A stretch of 64,000 bases of DNA from Roseburia hominis (GTDB lineage: Bacteria > Bacillota > Clostridia > Lachnospirales > Lachnospiraceae), in contig CP159990.1 of the NCBI GenBank assembly GCA_040702975.1, positions 2,480,001 to 2,544,000 of the forward strand, read 5' to 3'. Positions 17,682-26,128 of the stretch are shown piece after piece (position 1 is the stretch's first letter; the number at the start of each line of letters is the position of its first letter). Position numbers and translations under genes: made by a program. The notes below the pieces were generated by a model. The model had not been told where the DNA came from. It did not search any database and worked only from the letters and a program-made list of their open reading frames with translations.

Positions 17682-20080
17682 GAAAAGAGAAAAAGATTCA
17701 TAATATCGAGAGAAATCTTAGCTTCAAGAGACTGAAAAATCAGAAGAAATACAGTATCCAGATTCTCGGAATCGCGATTCTGGCATGTCTCCTTATGCAA
17801 ATGGGCTTTCAGATGACGACAGGAATTCAGGAGACTTTCCGGGAAAATCGAAAGGAGATTTATGGAGAATGGGAGCGTATTCTTCTTGAGGCAGATTCCA
17901 GGGCGGAAACGTCCGTAAAGGAGAATCCTTTTATTGAAAAGCATGGCAGTATGCAGATTTACGGGGTGCTTGCAGGAGATTATTTCGAAAACGAGCAGTC
18001 AAATATCGGTACAATCGATGAAGACGCATGGAAGCTTGGAAGGCTGAAGCTGAAAGAGGGAAGTCTACCGAAAAACGAGAATGAGATTGCCATGGAATAT
18101 AGTATGCTGGCGTCGCTGGGCTATGCGGACAGGCTGGGGGAAGAAATCAGACTCGAAATCATTCCTTCGGTAGAATTCAGCTACAAAGAAGAGCCGGTAG
18201 AGCTTACCTATATATTGTGCGGCATCATCAGGGACTATCAGGTCAACTGGGATATCAGTAGCCGGCATCGCCTTCCGGCAGGAGTAGTCACAGCAGAGGG
18301 TGGCGAGAGAATCGGGAACGTGCTCGAAAAGCATATGCTGATCAAGGCGAGGGAAGGCAGCGAATCTGTCTACGAAGATCTGGAAAACAGTGAGGAGATT
18401 CTTTGCCAAATAGAAGAAAACTTCAGTGATGGAAGTCTGGTGACGGACAATATACCGTTTGAAAAGTTCTTTGACAGTATCCGTCTGTTTATTGCCGGAG
18501 CGGCCATCTGTATTTTGGTCATTACAATCTCTCACTCTATCGACGCCAGGGAGAGCTTTTGGAAATTTCTGCATGCGCTTGGGATGGAGAAGAAGCAGAT
18601 GTACTGCATGATCGCCTGGGAAGCTGGAATCTATTGCGTGGTTTCCATCATGCTTGGCAGCGTAGGGGGAGTTCTCTGCTATAAAGGAGTTTTGCCGGCT
18701 TTTGAAAAGATGATAGGAAAGCTGGTGGTAAAACAGATTTCGTATGAGGCAGTTTATTCCGGCATTTTATATAGTGCCCTTGTTATCTGTATCAGCTATT
18801 TTTTATCATGCATGAGATTAAATAGAATTTTAAAGGAAGGGGGAGCAAAGAAACCGAAGAAAAGTAACTCCAAAAGGGGAGCACAAATTACAAAATTCAC
18901 TCCCATTTCCGTAGTACTACATAGATGGAGATATGCAGGCGTTCGGAAAGCATTCCAAATTCTTTTGCTTGCAAGTGTTTTCGTGTTGGCAGGCTACGGA
19001 TTAATGGAGGCGAAGAAAAAAGAAGATGACCTTAAAATGTTTAAAAAGATGACAGGAAACGGGTATTTTCTTGATACGGAGACGATTGCAAATTCGCCCG
19101 GAGTCCGCAAAAAATCGGTGGAGCTGCTTTCGCAGATTGCGGGCGTGGAATCTGTAGAGACCTACAAGACCAACGCTTTTCATTCGTTTACGGTAGACTT
19201 GTCAGCATATTCCGGAAATAAATACTTTGAGGAAGTCGTAAATACGGAAAAAATTTACCGGGAAGAAGCGGCAATTGATCATGTGACGTTAACCGTTTTG
19301 GGCGTGGATCAGTGGGAAAACCTGGAAAGATTTACGAGAAACTTAGCGGAAGGAAATGTAAGCGAGGAGGATTGTGCAAACGGTGAGTTCTGCATTTTGT
19401 CCCTCCCACCGCTTACCAAAACTGAGCAGGGATATTTAGGAAATCCCACAGAAGAGGAATTTCAGGAGTCCTTTCTTATGGAGACAGAAGTAAAAGCCGG
19501 CGATATGCTTCGAATTTCTTTCCAAAAATCAGCTCAGACGAAGGAAGAAAAAGAAATCAGGATTGATGGAATATTGCGGACTTCAAAGCTCAGCGATATA
19601 CGTTCTCCTTATCCCGGTGGTTCCGGAATCCAAGTGATCGTGGGAGATAGATTCTGGGAGAACTATCAGATTTATGATATAAATGAGTATTATCAGGAAG
19701 TCAAAATCAATGTTTCAGAGGAAGCCGATGTTTTGGATACAGAAGAACATATTTTGAGGAACCTGAAAAGAATAGGTACCGTTAATCTTAAAAATTACCA
19801 TCAGGAATATGTGCAAAGGCAAAGGGAACTATATTCGTTTGTAGGAATGTATGGTATTGTTGCATTATTCTATTCGATTATGGTATTTATTGTTCTGTAT
19901 CAAATGCTGGAAGCAGAAGCATATGAGAGAAGGAAAAGCATGGAAATTTTTAGGGCTCTTGGGATGGAAGAGAGGTTCCTTGTGAAGATGAGAAGAGTAG
20001 AGGTCATACTTATGAGTAGTCTTTCCATAATAGGAGGAACTGTTATATTGTGTGGCTGCTATCTGATGAAAATGAGATAA
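17678..20080 (+). CDS. FtsX-type ABC permease, apparently short at the C-terminus
   Basis: This 800-residue permease has two halves, each with a large extracytoplasmic domain. Membrane helices are visible near 27-48, then a cluster of three at about 270-380, one near 427-447, and two at about 720-745 and 772-795. The first FtsX-like domain has the expected three helices (around a loop containing FLHALGMEKKQ), but the second, after the matching FRALGMEERF loop, has only two: the chain ends MKMR inside or just after helix two. A final helix of about 20-40 residues appears to be missing, with the peptide gene starting 19 nt later. It is probably the partner of the upstream ATPase and may sense, export or resist a peptide. 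Confidence 0.87.
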   Translation: MRKEKKIHNIERNLSFKRLKNQKKYSIQILGIAILACLLMQMGFQMTTGIQETFRENRKEIYGEWERILLEADSRAETSVKENPFIEKHGSMQIYGVLAGDYFENEQSNIGTIDEDAWKLGRLKLKEGSLPKNENEIAMEYSMLASLGYADRLGEEIRLEIIPSVEFSYKEEPVELTYILCGIIRDYQVNWDISSRHRLPAGVVTAEGGERIGNVLEKHMLIKAREGSESVYEDLENSEEILCQIEENFSDGSLVTDNIPFEKFFDSIRLFIAGAAICILVITISHSIDARESFWKFLHALGMEKKQMYCMIAWEAGIYCVVSIMLGSVGGVLCYKGVLPAFEKMIGKLVVKQISYEAVYSGILYSALVICISYFLSCMRLNRILKEGGAKKPKKSNSKRGAQITKFTPISVVLHRWRYAGVRKAFQILLLASVFVLAGYGLMEAKKKEDDLKMFKKMTGNGYFLDTETIANSPGVRKKSVELLSQIAGVESVETYKTNAFHSFTVDLSAYSGNKYFEEVVNTEKIYREEAAIDHVTLTVLGVDQWENLERFTRNLAEGNVSEEDCANGEFCILSLPPLTKTEQGYLGNPTEEEFQESFLMETEVKAGDMLRISFQKSAQTKEEKEIRIDGILRTSKLSDIRSPYPGGSGIQVIVGDRFWENYQIYDINEYYQEVKINVSEEADVLDTEEHILRNLKRIGTVNLKNYHQEYVQRQRELYSFVGMYGIVALFYSIMVFIVLYQMLEAEAYERRKSMEIFRALGMEERFLVKMRRVEVILMSSLSIIGGTVILCGCYLMKMR

Positions 20081-20099
20081 TAAAGGAGAGTAATACGTT

Positions 20100-20402
20100 A
20101 TGAAGAAAAGAATAAGTGCATTGGTAATGGTTATATTATTAAGCTTATGTTTAGGAACAATGTTTGTGTCAGCGGCAGAAGTTACTCCTCGTGGGAGAAC
20201 CTGTACGTGTGGTGGTGGTCTCTATCCTAAGAGCACCTCTTATAGTGCATGGGCAACGTATGGCTCAGTAAAGTGTGAAAAGAACAATAATTACTATGAT
20301 TCGAAGCAGAAGCGTTCTGTTTACACAACATACCGGTGCAACCGTTGCGGATATGAAGTAACTTTAACTACAACGCAATACAGAACATTATGTACACATT
20401 AA
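20100..20402 (+). CDS. Small secreted Cys-rich protein, unrecognised
   Basis: This 100-residue protein matches no family recognised here. A clear signal peptide (KKR, hydrophobic 6-22, cleavage expected near VSAA, 23-26) leaves a mature part of about 75 residues. The mature part has six cysteines: CTC (35, 37), Cys59, CNRC (80-83) and Cys98 in a final CTH. The spacing looks like a zinc ribbon or a disulfide-stabilised peptide. The start has a good AAGGAGAG site only 19 nt after the permease stop, so it is the last gene of the regulator-kinase-ABC operon. It could be a bacteriocin-like toxin, a signal, or an accessory protein of the transporter; none is proven. Confidence 0.8.
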   Translation: MKKRISALVMVILLSLCLGTMFVSAAEVTPRGRTCTCGGGLYPKSTSYSAWATYGSVKCEKNNNYYDSKQKRSVYTTYRCNRCGYEVTLTTTQYRTLCTH

Positions 20403-20509
20403 TATTTTAAAATAACTGTTTTAATTATTTCCGAGAAACGGGCAGCATAAGGCTTGAATGTGAGATTTTAAGTAGTTACAAAATCAAACTCCGGCTTTAG
20501 TTGACAAAA

Positions 20510-20550
20510 AAAGACCGAACAATATCTTATTCCGGTATTGTTCGGTCTTT
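20510..20550 (-). terminator. Intrinsic terminator, mainly for the minus-strand FAD gene
   Basis: AAAGACCGAACAATA (20510-20524) pairs perfectly with TATTGTTCGGTCTTT (20536-20550). The minus strand has a run of seven T residues after the stem, so it mainly stops the FAD/ABC-F operon. It also closes the right side of the peptide cassette. Confidence 0.9.
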
Positions 20551-20576
20551 CATAATGTTTTATGCAAGAAGTAATA

Positions 20577-21947
20577 TTAAAGGGTCTCACTGATCCGACG
20601 TGCCACATGAATCCCGCTTGCGGAGGCGTGGGAGAGGGAGTGGGTGACTCCGCTGCCATCGCCGATCACATACAGCCCTTTATGCTTCGTCTCCAGATTC
20701 TGATCGAGTTCGACCTCCATATTGTAGAATTTGACCTCCATGCCATAAAGAAGCGTGTCGTCATTGGCTGTGCCCGGTGCGATCTTATCAAGGGCGTGGA
20801 TCATCTCCACGATTCCGTCCAGGATCCGTTTGGGAAGTACCAGACTTAAATCTCCGGGAGTTGCGGCCAGGGTAGGACGGACCGTGCCTTCCTCGATTCG
20901 TTTCTGGTTGCTTCTTCGGCCTCTCTCCAGATCACCGAACCGCTGAACGATGACGCCGCCGCCAAGCATATTGGAGAGGCGGGCAATGCTCTCACCATAT
21001 TCGTTACTGTCCTTAAACGGCTCCGAGAAATGTTTGGCTACCAGAAGGGCAAAGTTGGTGTTTTCCGTTTTCTTCGAAGCGTCCTCGAAGCTGTGGCCGT
21101 TCACGGTAATGATGCCGTTAGTGTTCTCATTTACCACGATGCCGTTCGGGTTCATACAGAAGGTGCGGACGTTGTCCTCGAATTTCTCCGTCCGGTAAAC
21201 GATCTTGCTCTCGTAAAGCTCGTCGGTCAGGTGAGCGAAAATAACAGCCGGGAGCTCCACACGGACCCCGATATCCACACGGTTGGATTTGGTGGGAATG
21301 GAAAGCTCCTGACAGACCTTCTCCATCCATTTGCTTCCGCTTCGCCCCACGGATATGACACAGTTTGTGCAATCCGCAGATTCGTTCTTGTAGTGGATAC
21401 GGTAGCCGTCATCCAAGATTTCTACCTTATCGATCGGTGTGTTAAAATAAAAATCTACCTTATCCTTCAGCTCTGCATAGAGATTTTCCAGCACAACATA
21501 GTTGATATCTGTACCAAGATGACGGACAGACGCATCCAAAAGTTTCAATTTGTTCTGAATGCACAGCTTTTTGAACTCTGACCCCGCCGTGGAATACATT
21601 TTTGTCTGCGCACCGCCGTGTGAAACGTTAATCTCATCTACATATTCCATGAGACGGGTCGCTTTTTCCTTCCCAATGTATTCGTACAGAGTTCCTCCAA
21701 AATCATTGGTAATGTTGTATTTCCCGTCGGAAAATGCGCCGGCACCGCCGAAGCCGCTCATGATCGCGCAGGTCTTACACTTGATACAGGATTTTACCTT
21801 GTCGCCGTCGATAGGGCAGCGGCGCTTTTCCAAAGGATATCCGGCCTCATAGACTGCGATTTTCAGTTCCGGTCTTGTCTTTGCTAGCTCGTAAGCAGAA
21901 AAGATTCCTCCGGGGCCGGCTCCAATAATGATTACATCATACTTCAT
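20577..21947 (-). CDS. FAD-dependent oxidoreductase (COG2509-like)
   Basis: This 456-residue flavoprotein has an N-terminal dinucleotide motif (IIIGAGPGG, GxGxxG at 9-14) and a C-terminal FAD-contact segment VIGDGSGVTHSLSHASASG. The cluster Cys44, Cys54, Cys57, Cys60 (CPIDGDK then CIKCKTC) and the following GFGGAGAFSDGKYN are typical of the 'FAD-dependent dehydrogenase' group with no defined substrate. GGAGG lies 8 nt before the ATG at 21947; an ATG two codons earlier is too close to it, and longer extensions read into the ABC-F gene. It is downstream of the ABC-F gene (20-nt gap) and closed by the terminator at 20510. Confidence 0.9.
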   Translation of the reverse strand: MKYDVIIIGAGPGGIFSAYELAKTRPELKIAVYEAGYPLEKRRCPIDGDKVKSCIKCKTCAIMSGFGGAGAFSDGKYNITNDFGGTLYEYIGKEKATRLMEYVDEINVSHGGAQTKMYSTAGSEFKKLCIQNKLKLLDASVRHLGTDINYVVLENLYAELKDKVDFYFNTPIDKVEILDDGYRIHYKNESADCTNCVISVGRSGSKWMEKVCQELSIPTKSNRVDIGVRVELPAVIFAHLTDELYESKIVYRTEKFEDNVRTFCMNPNGIVVNENTNGIITVNGHSFEDASKKTENTNFALLVAKHFSEPFKDSNEYGESIARLSNMLGGGVIVQRFGDLERGRRSNQKRIEEGTVRPTLAATPGDLSLVLPKRILDGIVEMIHALDKIAPGTANDDTLLYGMEVKFYNMEVELDQNLETKHKGLYVIGDGSGVTHSLSHASASGIHVARRISETL

Positions 21948-21966
21948 CTTCATTTCCTCCAAAATT

Positions 21967-23598
21967 CTAATTATCTTCACCCTGCATAGTGTAGGTCTGT
22001 CGTTTTCTTGCCATCTCGTCGCTTGCCAGATATTCATCATACGTAGTGATCTTGTCGATCATCTTGCCGCCCGGCATGATCTCCATGATTCGATTTGCCG
22101 TCGTCTCCACAATCTGATGGTCGCGGGAAGCGAAAAGGAGCACGCCCGGGAATTTCTTCATACCGTTATTGAGGGCGGTGATGGCTTCCATGTCCAGGTG
22201 GTCCGTAGGCTCGTCGAGAATCAGCACATTGGCTCCGGAGATCATCATCTTGGACAGAAGACAGCGCACCTTCTCACCACCGGAGAGAACCTTCACCTTC
22301 TTGACGCCGTCCTCGCCGCCAAAGAGCATACGTCCTAAAAATCCCCGCACATAGGTCACGTCTTTTTCTTCGGAATACTGGGTCAGCCATTCCACGATCG
22401 TATCTTCGTTGTCAAATTCCCTGCCGCTGTCTTTCGGGAAATACGCCTGGGTCGTAGTGACGCCCCATTTATACGTTCCGGCATCCGGCTCCATCTCTCC
22501 GGACAGAATCTGGAAGAGGGTGGTCTTGGCAAATTCATTTCCGCCTACGAAGGCTACTTTATCATCCCGGTTCAGGGTAAAGGAGATATCATCTAAAACC
22601 TTGACTCCGTCGATGGTCTTGGTGATTCCCTCCACCGTCAGAACTTCGTTGCCGATCTCACGGTTCGGTTTGAAGTCGATATAGGGGTATTTCCGGCTGG
22701 ACGGACGAATCTCTTCGAGCTGAATCTTCTCCAGTGCACGCTTCCTTGAGGTCGCCTGACGGGATTTGGACGCGTTGGCGCTGAATCGTGAAATAAACTC
22801 CTGCAGCTCCTTGATCTTTTCTTCTTTTTTCTTGTTCGCTTCCTTCATCTGGCGAATCAGAAGCTGACTGGACTCATACCAGAAATCATAGTTTCCGGCG
22901 TAGAGCTGGATTTTGCCATAGTCGATATCTGCGATCTGGGTGCAGACCTTATTTAGGAAATAACGGTCATGGGAGACCACGATCACGGTGTTGTTGAAGC
23001 CGATCAGGAATTCTTCCAGCCAGGCGATGGCGTCCATATCCAAATGGTTGGTCGGCTCGTCAAGAAGCAGGATATCCGGGTTGCCGAAAAGCGCCTGTGC
23101 GAGCAGGACCTTGACCTTCTGCGCACCGCTTAAGTCCTTCATCAGTGCATAGTGAAGCTCCGTCTCAATTCCCAGACCGTTTAAGAGGGAAGCGGCGTCA
23201 GACTCTGCCTCCCAGCCGTCCATCGTGGCGAATTCAGCCTCCAGCTCACTGGCGCGGATTCCGTCCTCATCGGTAAAATCCTCTTTGGCGTAAATTGCTT
23301 CTTTCTCCTTCATAATCTCATAAAGGCGGGCATTTCCCATAATAACGGTGTCCAGTACCGGGAACTGGTCATATTTGAAATGATCCTGCTGAAGGAAAGA
23401 CAGACGCTCTCCCGGAGTGATGATGACCTCGCCGGAGGTCGGCTCAAGCTGTCCGGACAGGATCTTCAAAAAGGTAGACTTGCCGGCACCGTTGGCGCCG
23501 ATCATGCCGTAACAGTTTCCTTCTGTAAATTTAATGTTTACATCTTCAAATAATGCCTTTTTTCCTACGCGGAGGGTAACGTTACTTGTACTGATCAT
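21967..23598 (-). CDS. ABC-F family ATPase (YkpA/YbiT-like)
   Basis: This 543-residue soluble protein has two tandem ATPase domains and no membrane segments, the ABC-F layout. ABC-F proteins act on the ribosome in translation or antibiotic resistance. Domain 1 has a canonical Walker A (GANGAGKS, 34-41) and Walker B DEPTNHLD. Domain 2 has a diverged P-loop (GGNEFAKTT instead of GxxGxGKT), DEPTDHLD, and SRDHQ in place of the usual SHDxxF switch. The linker between the domains (about 240-300) is a charged coiled coil. The divergent second site is a feature of some YkpA-like members (from memory), so reduced hydrolysis there is possible. Resistance cannot be claimed. Confidence 0.9.
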   Translation of the reverse strand: MISTSNVTLRVGKKALFEDVNIKFTEGNCYGMIGANGAGKSTFLKILSGQLEPTSGEVIITPGERLSFLQQDHFKYDQFPVLDTVIMGNARLYEIMKEKEAIYAKEDFTDEDGIRASELEAEFATMDGWEAESDAASLLNGLGIETELHYALMKDLSGAQKVKVLLAQALFGNPDILLLDEPTNHLDMDAIAWLEEFLIGFNNTVIVVSHDRYFLNKVCTQIADIDYGKIQLYAGNYDFWYESSQLLIRQMKEANKKKEEKIKELQEFISRFSANASKSRQATSRKRALEKIQLEEIRPSSRKYPYIDFKPNREIGNEVLTVEGITKTIDGVKVLDDISFTLNRDDKVAFVGGNEFAKTTLFQILSGEMEPDAGTYKWGVTTTQAYFPKDSGREFDNEDTIVEWLTQYSEEKDVTYVRGFLGRMLFGGEDGVKKVKVLSGGEKVRCLLSKMMISGANVLILDEPTDHLDMEAITALNNGMKKFPGVLLFASRDHQIVETTANRIMEIMPGGKMIDKITTYDEYLASDEMARKRQTYTMQGEDN

Positions 23599-23614
23599 AC
23601 AGATTTCTCTCCTT

Positions 23615-23642
23615 TTTATAAATGATTCTTATTCGTTGCCAA
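23615..23642 (-). promoter_or_regulatory. Possible promoter of the ABC-F gene using repeat DNA
   Basis: On the minus strand TTGGCA (23642-23637) and TATAAA (23620-23615) are 16 nt apart. The TTGGCA is the edge of the palindromic repeat copy at 23635, so the repeat may supply the -35 box. Confidence 0.45.
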
Positions 23643-23682
23643 GTATACCTGAGTGAACGTCCGGTGGACGTTCATCTCAGTT
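23635..23682 (+). repeat. Palindromic repeat with GGT loop variant
   Basis: This single copy has core GAACGTCCGGTGGACGTTC. The arms are perfect and only the loop differs from the AGT consensus. It lies between the divergent ABC-F and patatin genes. Confidence 0.9.
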
Positions 23683-23751
23683 TTCTGTTTCCATATACTT
23701 TGTAGTCAGCTACAAACCCTATCTATGGTAACATGGCTTTCCAAATTACGC

Positions 23752-23780
23752 AAGACAAGGAACGTATTTTGTGCTATACT
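23752..23780 (+). promoter_or_regulatory. Possible promoter of the patatin gene
   Basis: AAGACA (23752-23757) and TATACT (23775-23780) are separated by 17 nt. A small inverted repeat TTTGTAG/CTACAAA (23699-23716) lies upstream and may be an operator. Confidence 0.45.
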
Positions 23781-23866
23781 AAATCTGCCAGGGGGGAAAT
23801 TTACCGGACAAGGCACTTATGAGACGCTTTGCCGGGATATGGAAGGATTCAGAAAGGAGCGATTTT

Positions 23867-24763
23867 TTGATTACAGCAGGCTTAATACTTGAAGGAGGAG
23901 CGACCAGGGGTGTGTTCACCTCCGGTGTTCTGGATTACCTTATGGAAAAAGATATTTATCTCTCCCACGTGATCGGCGTATCGGCCGGTTCCTGCAACGC
24001 CGTGGACTATGTGTCAAAGCAGATCGGGCGTACCCGCGACTGCATGATTACTCAGGGAGAAGAATATAACTATTACTATGGATTAAAGGATTTTGTGCGG
24101 AACAGAAGTGTCCTGGATATGGACACGATCTTTGATAAATTTCCGAATGAATTGATTCCCTTCGATTACGACACCTATTTTGCGTCGGAAATCACCTGTG
24201 AGATTGTTGCGACGAACTGCCTCACAGGAAAAGCGGAATATTTGACGGAGAATCATGACAGGGAGAGGCTGATGCGGATCTGCCGGGCAAGCAGCAGTAT
24301 GCCGCTGGTGTGTCCCATCGTGAATCTGGATAAGACACCTTATCTGGACGGCGGACTGGCGGATTCCATACCGGTGAGAAGGGCATTGAAGCTGGGACTT
24401 GAAAAGAACGTGGTCGTTCTCACAAGGCCCCGCGGTTACCGGAAAAAGCCGGTCTCGAAACCGCTGGCGAGAATGTACAGGAGACTGTATGGCAAATATC
24501 CGGAGCTGGTACGGATCTGTATTCAGAGGAACCGCATTTACAACCGGACAATGGAATTGATCGAGAAGCTGGAAGCACAGGGGAAGATTTATGTGATCCG
24601 CCCCGAAGTAAAGCCGGTCTCAAGGCTGGAAAAAGACCAGCACAAGCTGATGGCCTTTTATCACCATGGCTATGAGCTGATGGAAAAACAGCTTCCGGAT
24701 ATGATGAAATACCTGGGTGTTGAAGAAGAAAATAAGACAGCCAATGAAGTTCGAAATGCGTAA
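23867..24763 (+). CDS. Patatin-like phospholipase family protein
   Basis: This 298-residue patatin-like serine hydrolase has an oxyanion-loop motif GGATRG (10-15), nucleophile elbow GVSAG with Ser39, and the Asp of the Ser-Asp dyad in DGGLADS near 165. Similar bacterial proteins (YjjU/RssA-like) are lipid esterases of unclear substrate. The frame opens at an ATG at 23819 without a ribosome site. AAGGAG at 23854-23859 is 7 nt before a TTG at 23867 that begins the conserved AGLILEGG strand, so TTG was chosen. The family call is firm, the start moderately so. Confidence 0.9.
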   Translation: MITAGLILEGGATRGVFTSGVLDYLMEKDIYLSHVIGVSAGSCNAVDYVSKQIGRTRDCMITQGEEYNYYYGLKDFVRNRSVLDMDTIFDKFPNELIPFDYDTYFASEITCEIVATNCLTGKAEYLTENHDRERLMRICRASSSMPLVCPIVNLDKTPYLDGGLADSIPVRRALKLGLEKNVVVLTRPRGYRKKPVSKPLARMYRRLYGKYPELVRICIQRNRIYNRTMELIEKLEAQGKIYVIRPEVKPVSRLEKDQHKLMAFYHHGYELMEKQLPDMMKYLGVEEENKTANEVRNA

Positions 24764-24839
24764 GAACCCACAGATAGCATGGGGCAAAGGCATTTTGACT
24801 TAGATAGCAGAAATACAATAGAGTAAAGGAGGAGGAATC

Positions 24840-25244
24840 ATGTATCTGTATGAACACACTATCACGACCAAATCTGCCCAGCAGATGTCAAAGGTGACCA
24901 ATATGATCCGGGAGGACATCGCCAGGAGCGGAGTAAAGGACGGTATCGTTGTTGTGTTCTCACCGCATACGACGGCAGGATTTACGATCAATGAGAATGC
25001 TGATCCTGATGTGGTGCACGACATGCTTTTAGGCTTTGAGGAGGTATTTCCGACAAGACAGCCATTTTATCAGCATATGGAAGGCAATTCCCATGCGCAT
25101 ATGAAGACGACTATGGTGGGACCGTCTCAGACTTTGATCTTAAAAGACGGGCAGATTTTATTTGGAATCTGGCAGGATCTGTATTTCTGCGAGTTTGACG
25201 GACCGCGGAACCGCCACTTCTATGTGAAGATTCTGGAGGGATAG
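24840..25244 (+). CDS. YjbQ/UPF0047 family protein
   Basis: This 134-residue single-domain protein of the YjbQ (UPF0047) family has a trimeric fold with thiamine-phosphate synthase-like weak activity reported for some members. Conserved segments are present: VFSPHTTAGFTINENADPDV (about 39-58), the HAHMKTTMVG motif (about 84-93) and the C-terminal GIWQDLYFCEFDGPRNR. It has a strong AGGAGGAGG site and is followed 4 nt later by an HD hydrolase, suggesting co-transcription with it and the patatin gene. Confidence 0.93.
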   Translation: MYLYEHTITTKSAQQMSKVTNMIREDIARSGVKDGIVVVFSPHTTAGFTINENADPDVVHDMLLGFEEVFPTRQPFYQHMEGNSHAHMKTTMVGPSQTLILKDGQILFGIWQDLYFCEFDGPRNRHFYVKILEG

Positions 25245-25247
25245 CGG

Positions 25248-25844
25248 ATGATGGATTATGATTCCCTGATGGAATTCATGAAACTGGCTGAACAGTTAAA
25301 ATGCAATACGCGGCATTCTTTTACTTCGAGCGGGCGTCCTGAGAGTGTGGCAGAGCATTGCTGGCGGCTGATGTTGTTTGCCTGGCTGATGAAAGAAGAA
25401 TTTCCTCAACTTCATATGAAGCGGGTCCTGGAATTGTGCCTGTTTCATGATATGGGCGAAGCGATCACAGGGGATGTCCCCTGTTTTGAAAAGGGTGAGA
25501 AGGAACAGAACATCGAACAGATGGCGATAAGCAGACTTCCCGAAAAAGTACCGGAGCCTTACCGAAGTCAGATGGCAGACATTTTCCGTGAGATTGAGGA
25601 AAACCGCACGCCGGAAGCACAGCTTTTGCAGGCCCTTGACAAAATGGAAGCGGTAATCCAGCACAATGAGGCGGATATTTCCACATGGCTTCCACTGGAA
25701 TATGATCTGCAGCTTCAGTATGGTCAGAAACAGGCGGACGCATTTGCCTATACCAGAGGCCTGCGTGACCGCATTTACGCAGATTCCGTCGAAAAAATAG
25801 AAAAAGAAAGTGGAAGGAAACTTGAAAAAGAGGAAGGCTTTTAG
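25248..25844 (+). CDS. HD-domain hydrolase, YfbR-like
   Basis: This 198-residue HD-superfamily phosphohydrolase has metal-binding residues in SVAEHCWR (first His), LCLFHDMGEAITGD (the HD pair) and a later LDKMEAVIQHNEAD (distal Asp). This is the signature of the YfbR/HDDC2 group of 5'-deoxynucleotidases. Expected reaction: dNMP to deoxynucleoside plus phosphate. Two adjacent ATGs are possible (25248 and 25251); the ribosome site GGAGG overlaps the end of the YjbQ gene. Its 3' end overlaps the convergent small gene by 4 nt. Confidence 0.9.
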   Translation: MMDYDSLMEFMKLAEQLKCNTRHSFTSSGRPESVAEHCWRLMLFAWLMKEEFPQLHMKRVLELCLFHDMGEAITGDVPCFEKGEKEQNIEQMAISRLPEKVPEPYRSQMADIFREIEENRTPEAQLLQALDKMEAVIQHNEADISTWLPLEYDLQLQYGQKQADAFAYTRGLRDRIYADSVEKIEKESGRKLEKEEGF

Positions 25845-26128
25845 TCCCTTCCTCCTTTTTTCTGCATCAACTGCACCATCTGGACCATACGGTCAATCTG
25901 GTCTTTCTCTTCTTTCGATTTTCCTTCTTTTAAAATGTCGAGTATCAACGTTATTTCCTCCGATGTAAAACGAATTCCTTTTTTATTGGCTCCCGTGATC
26001 AGGGACATCATGACCGGTGCCAGGCTCTTGCCGCTTTTCCCTCGGGTCTGACTGGCCGCCATCCGGATCAGTTCCAGCTTCACCGGATCCAGATCCGCCA
26101 GGTGCGGGTTGTTCATCCATTCGTTCAT
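25841..26128 (-). CDS. Small helical protein, unrecognised (second gene of a minus-strand pair)
   Basis: This 95-residue protein starts at the ATG at 26128 preceded by AAGGGAG with 8-nt spacing; a longer in-frame start at 26170 lacks a better site. The sequence is alpha-helical, with MNEWMNNPHLADLDPVKLEL near the N-terminus and a C-terminal half rich in Met, Lys and Gln. Paired small proteins of this style, the first starting with MTPFDQMV and the second with NNP..L..LDP, occur together in Lachnospiraceae (from memory) without known function. Its N-terminal part overlaps the end of the upstream gene in another frame. Confidence 0.65.
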   Translation of the reverse strand: MNEWMNNPHLADLDPVKLELIRMAASQTRGKSGKSLAPVMMSLITGANKKGIRFTSEEITLILDILKEGKSKEEKDQIDRMVQMVQLMQKKGGRD

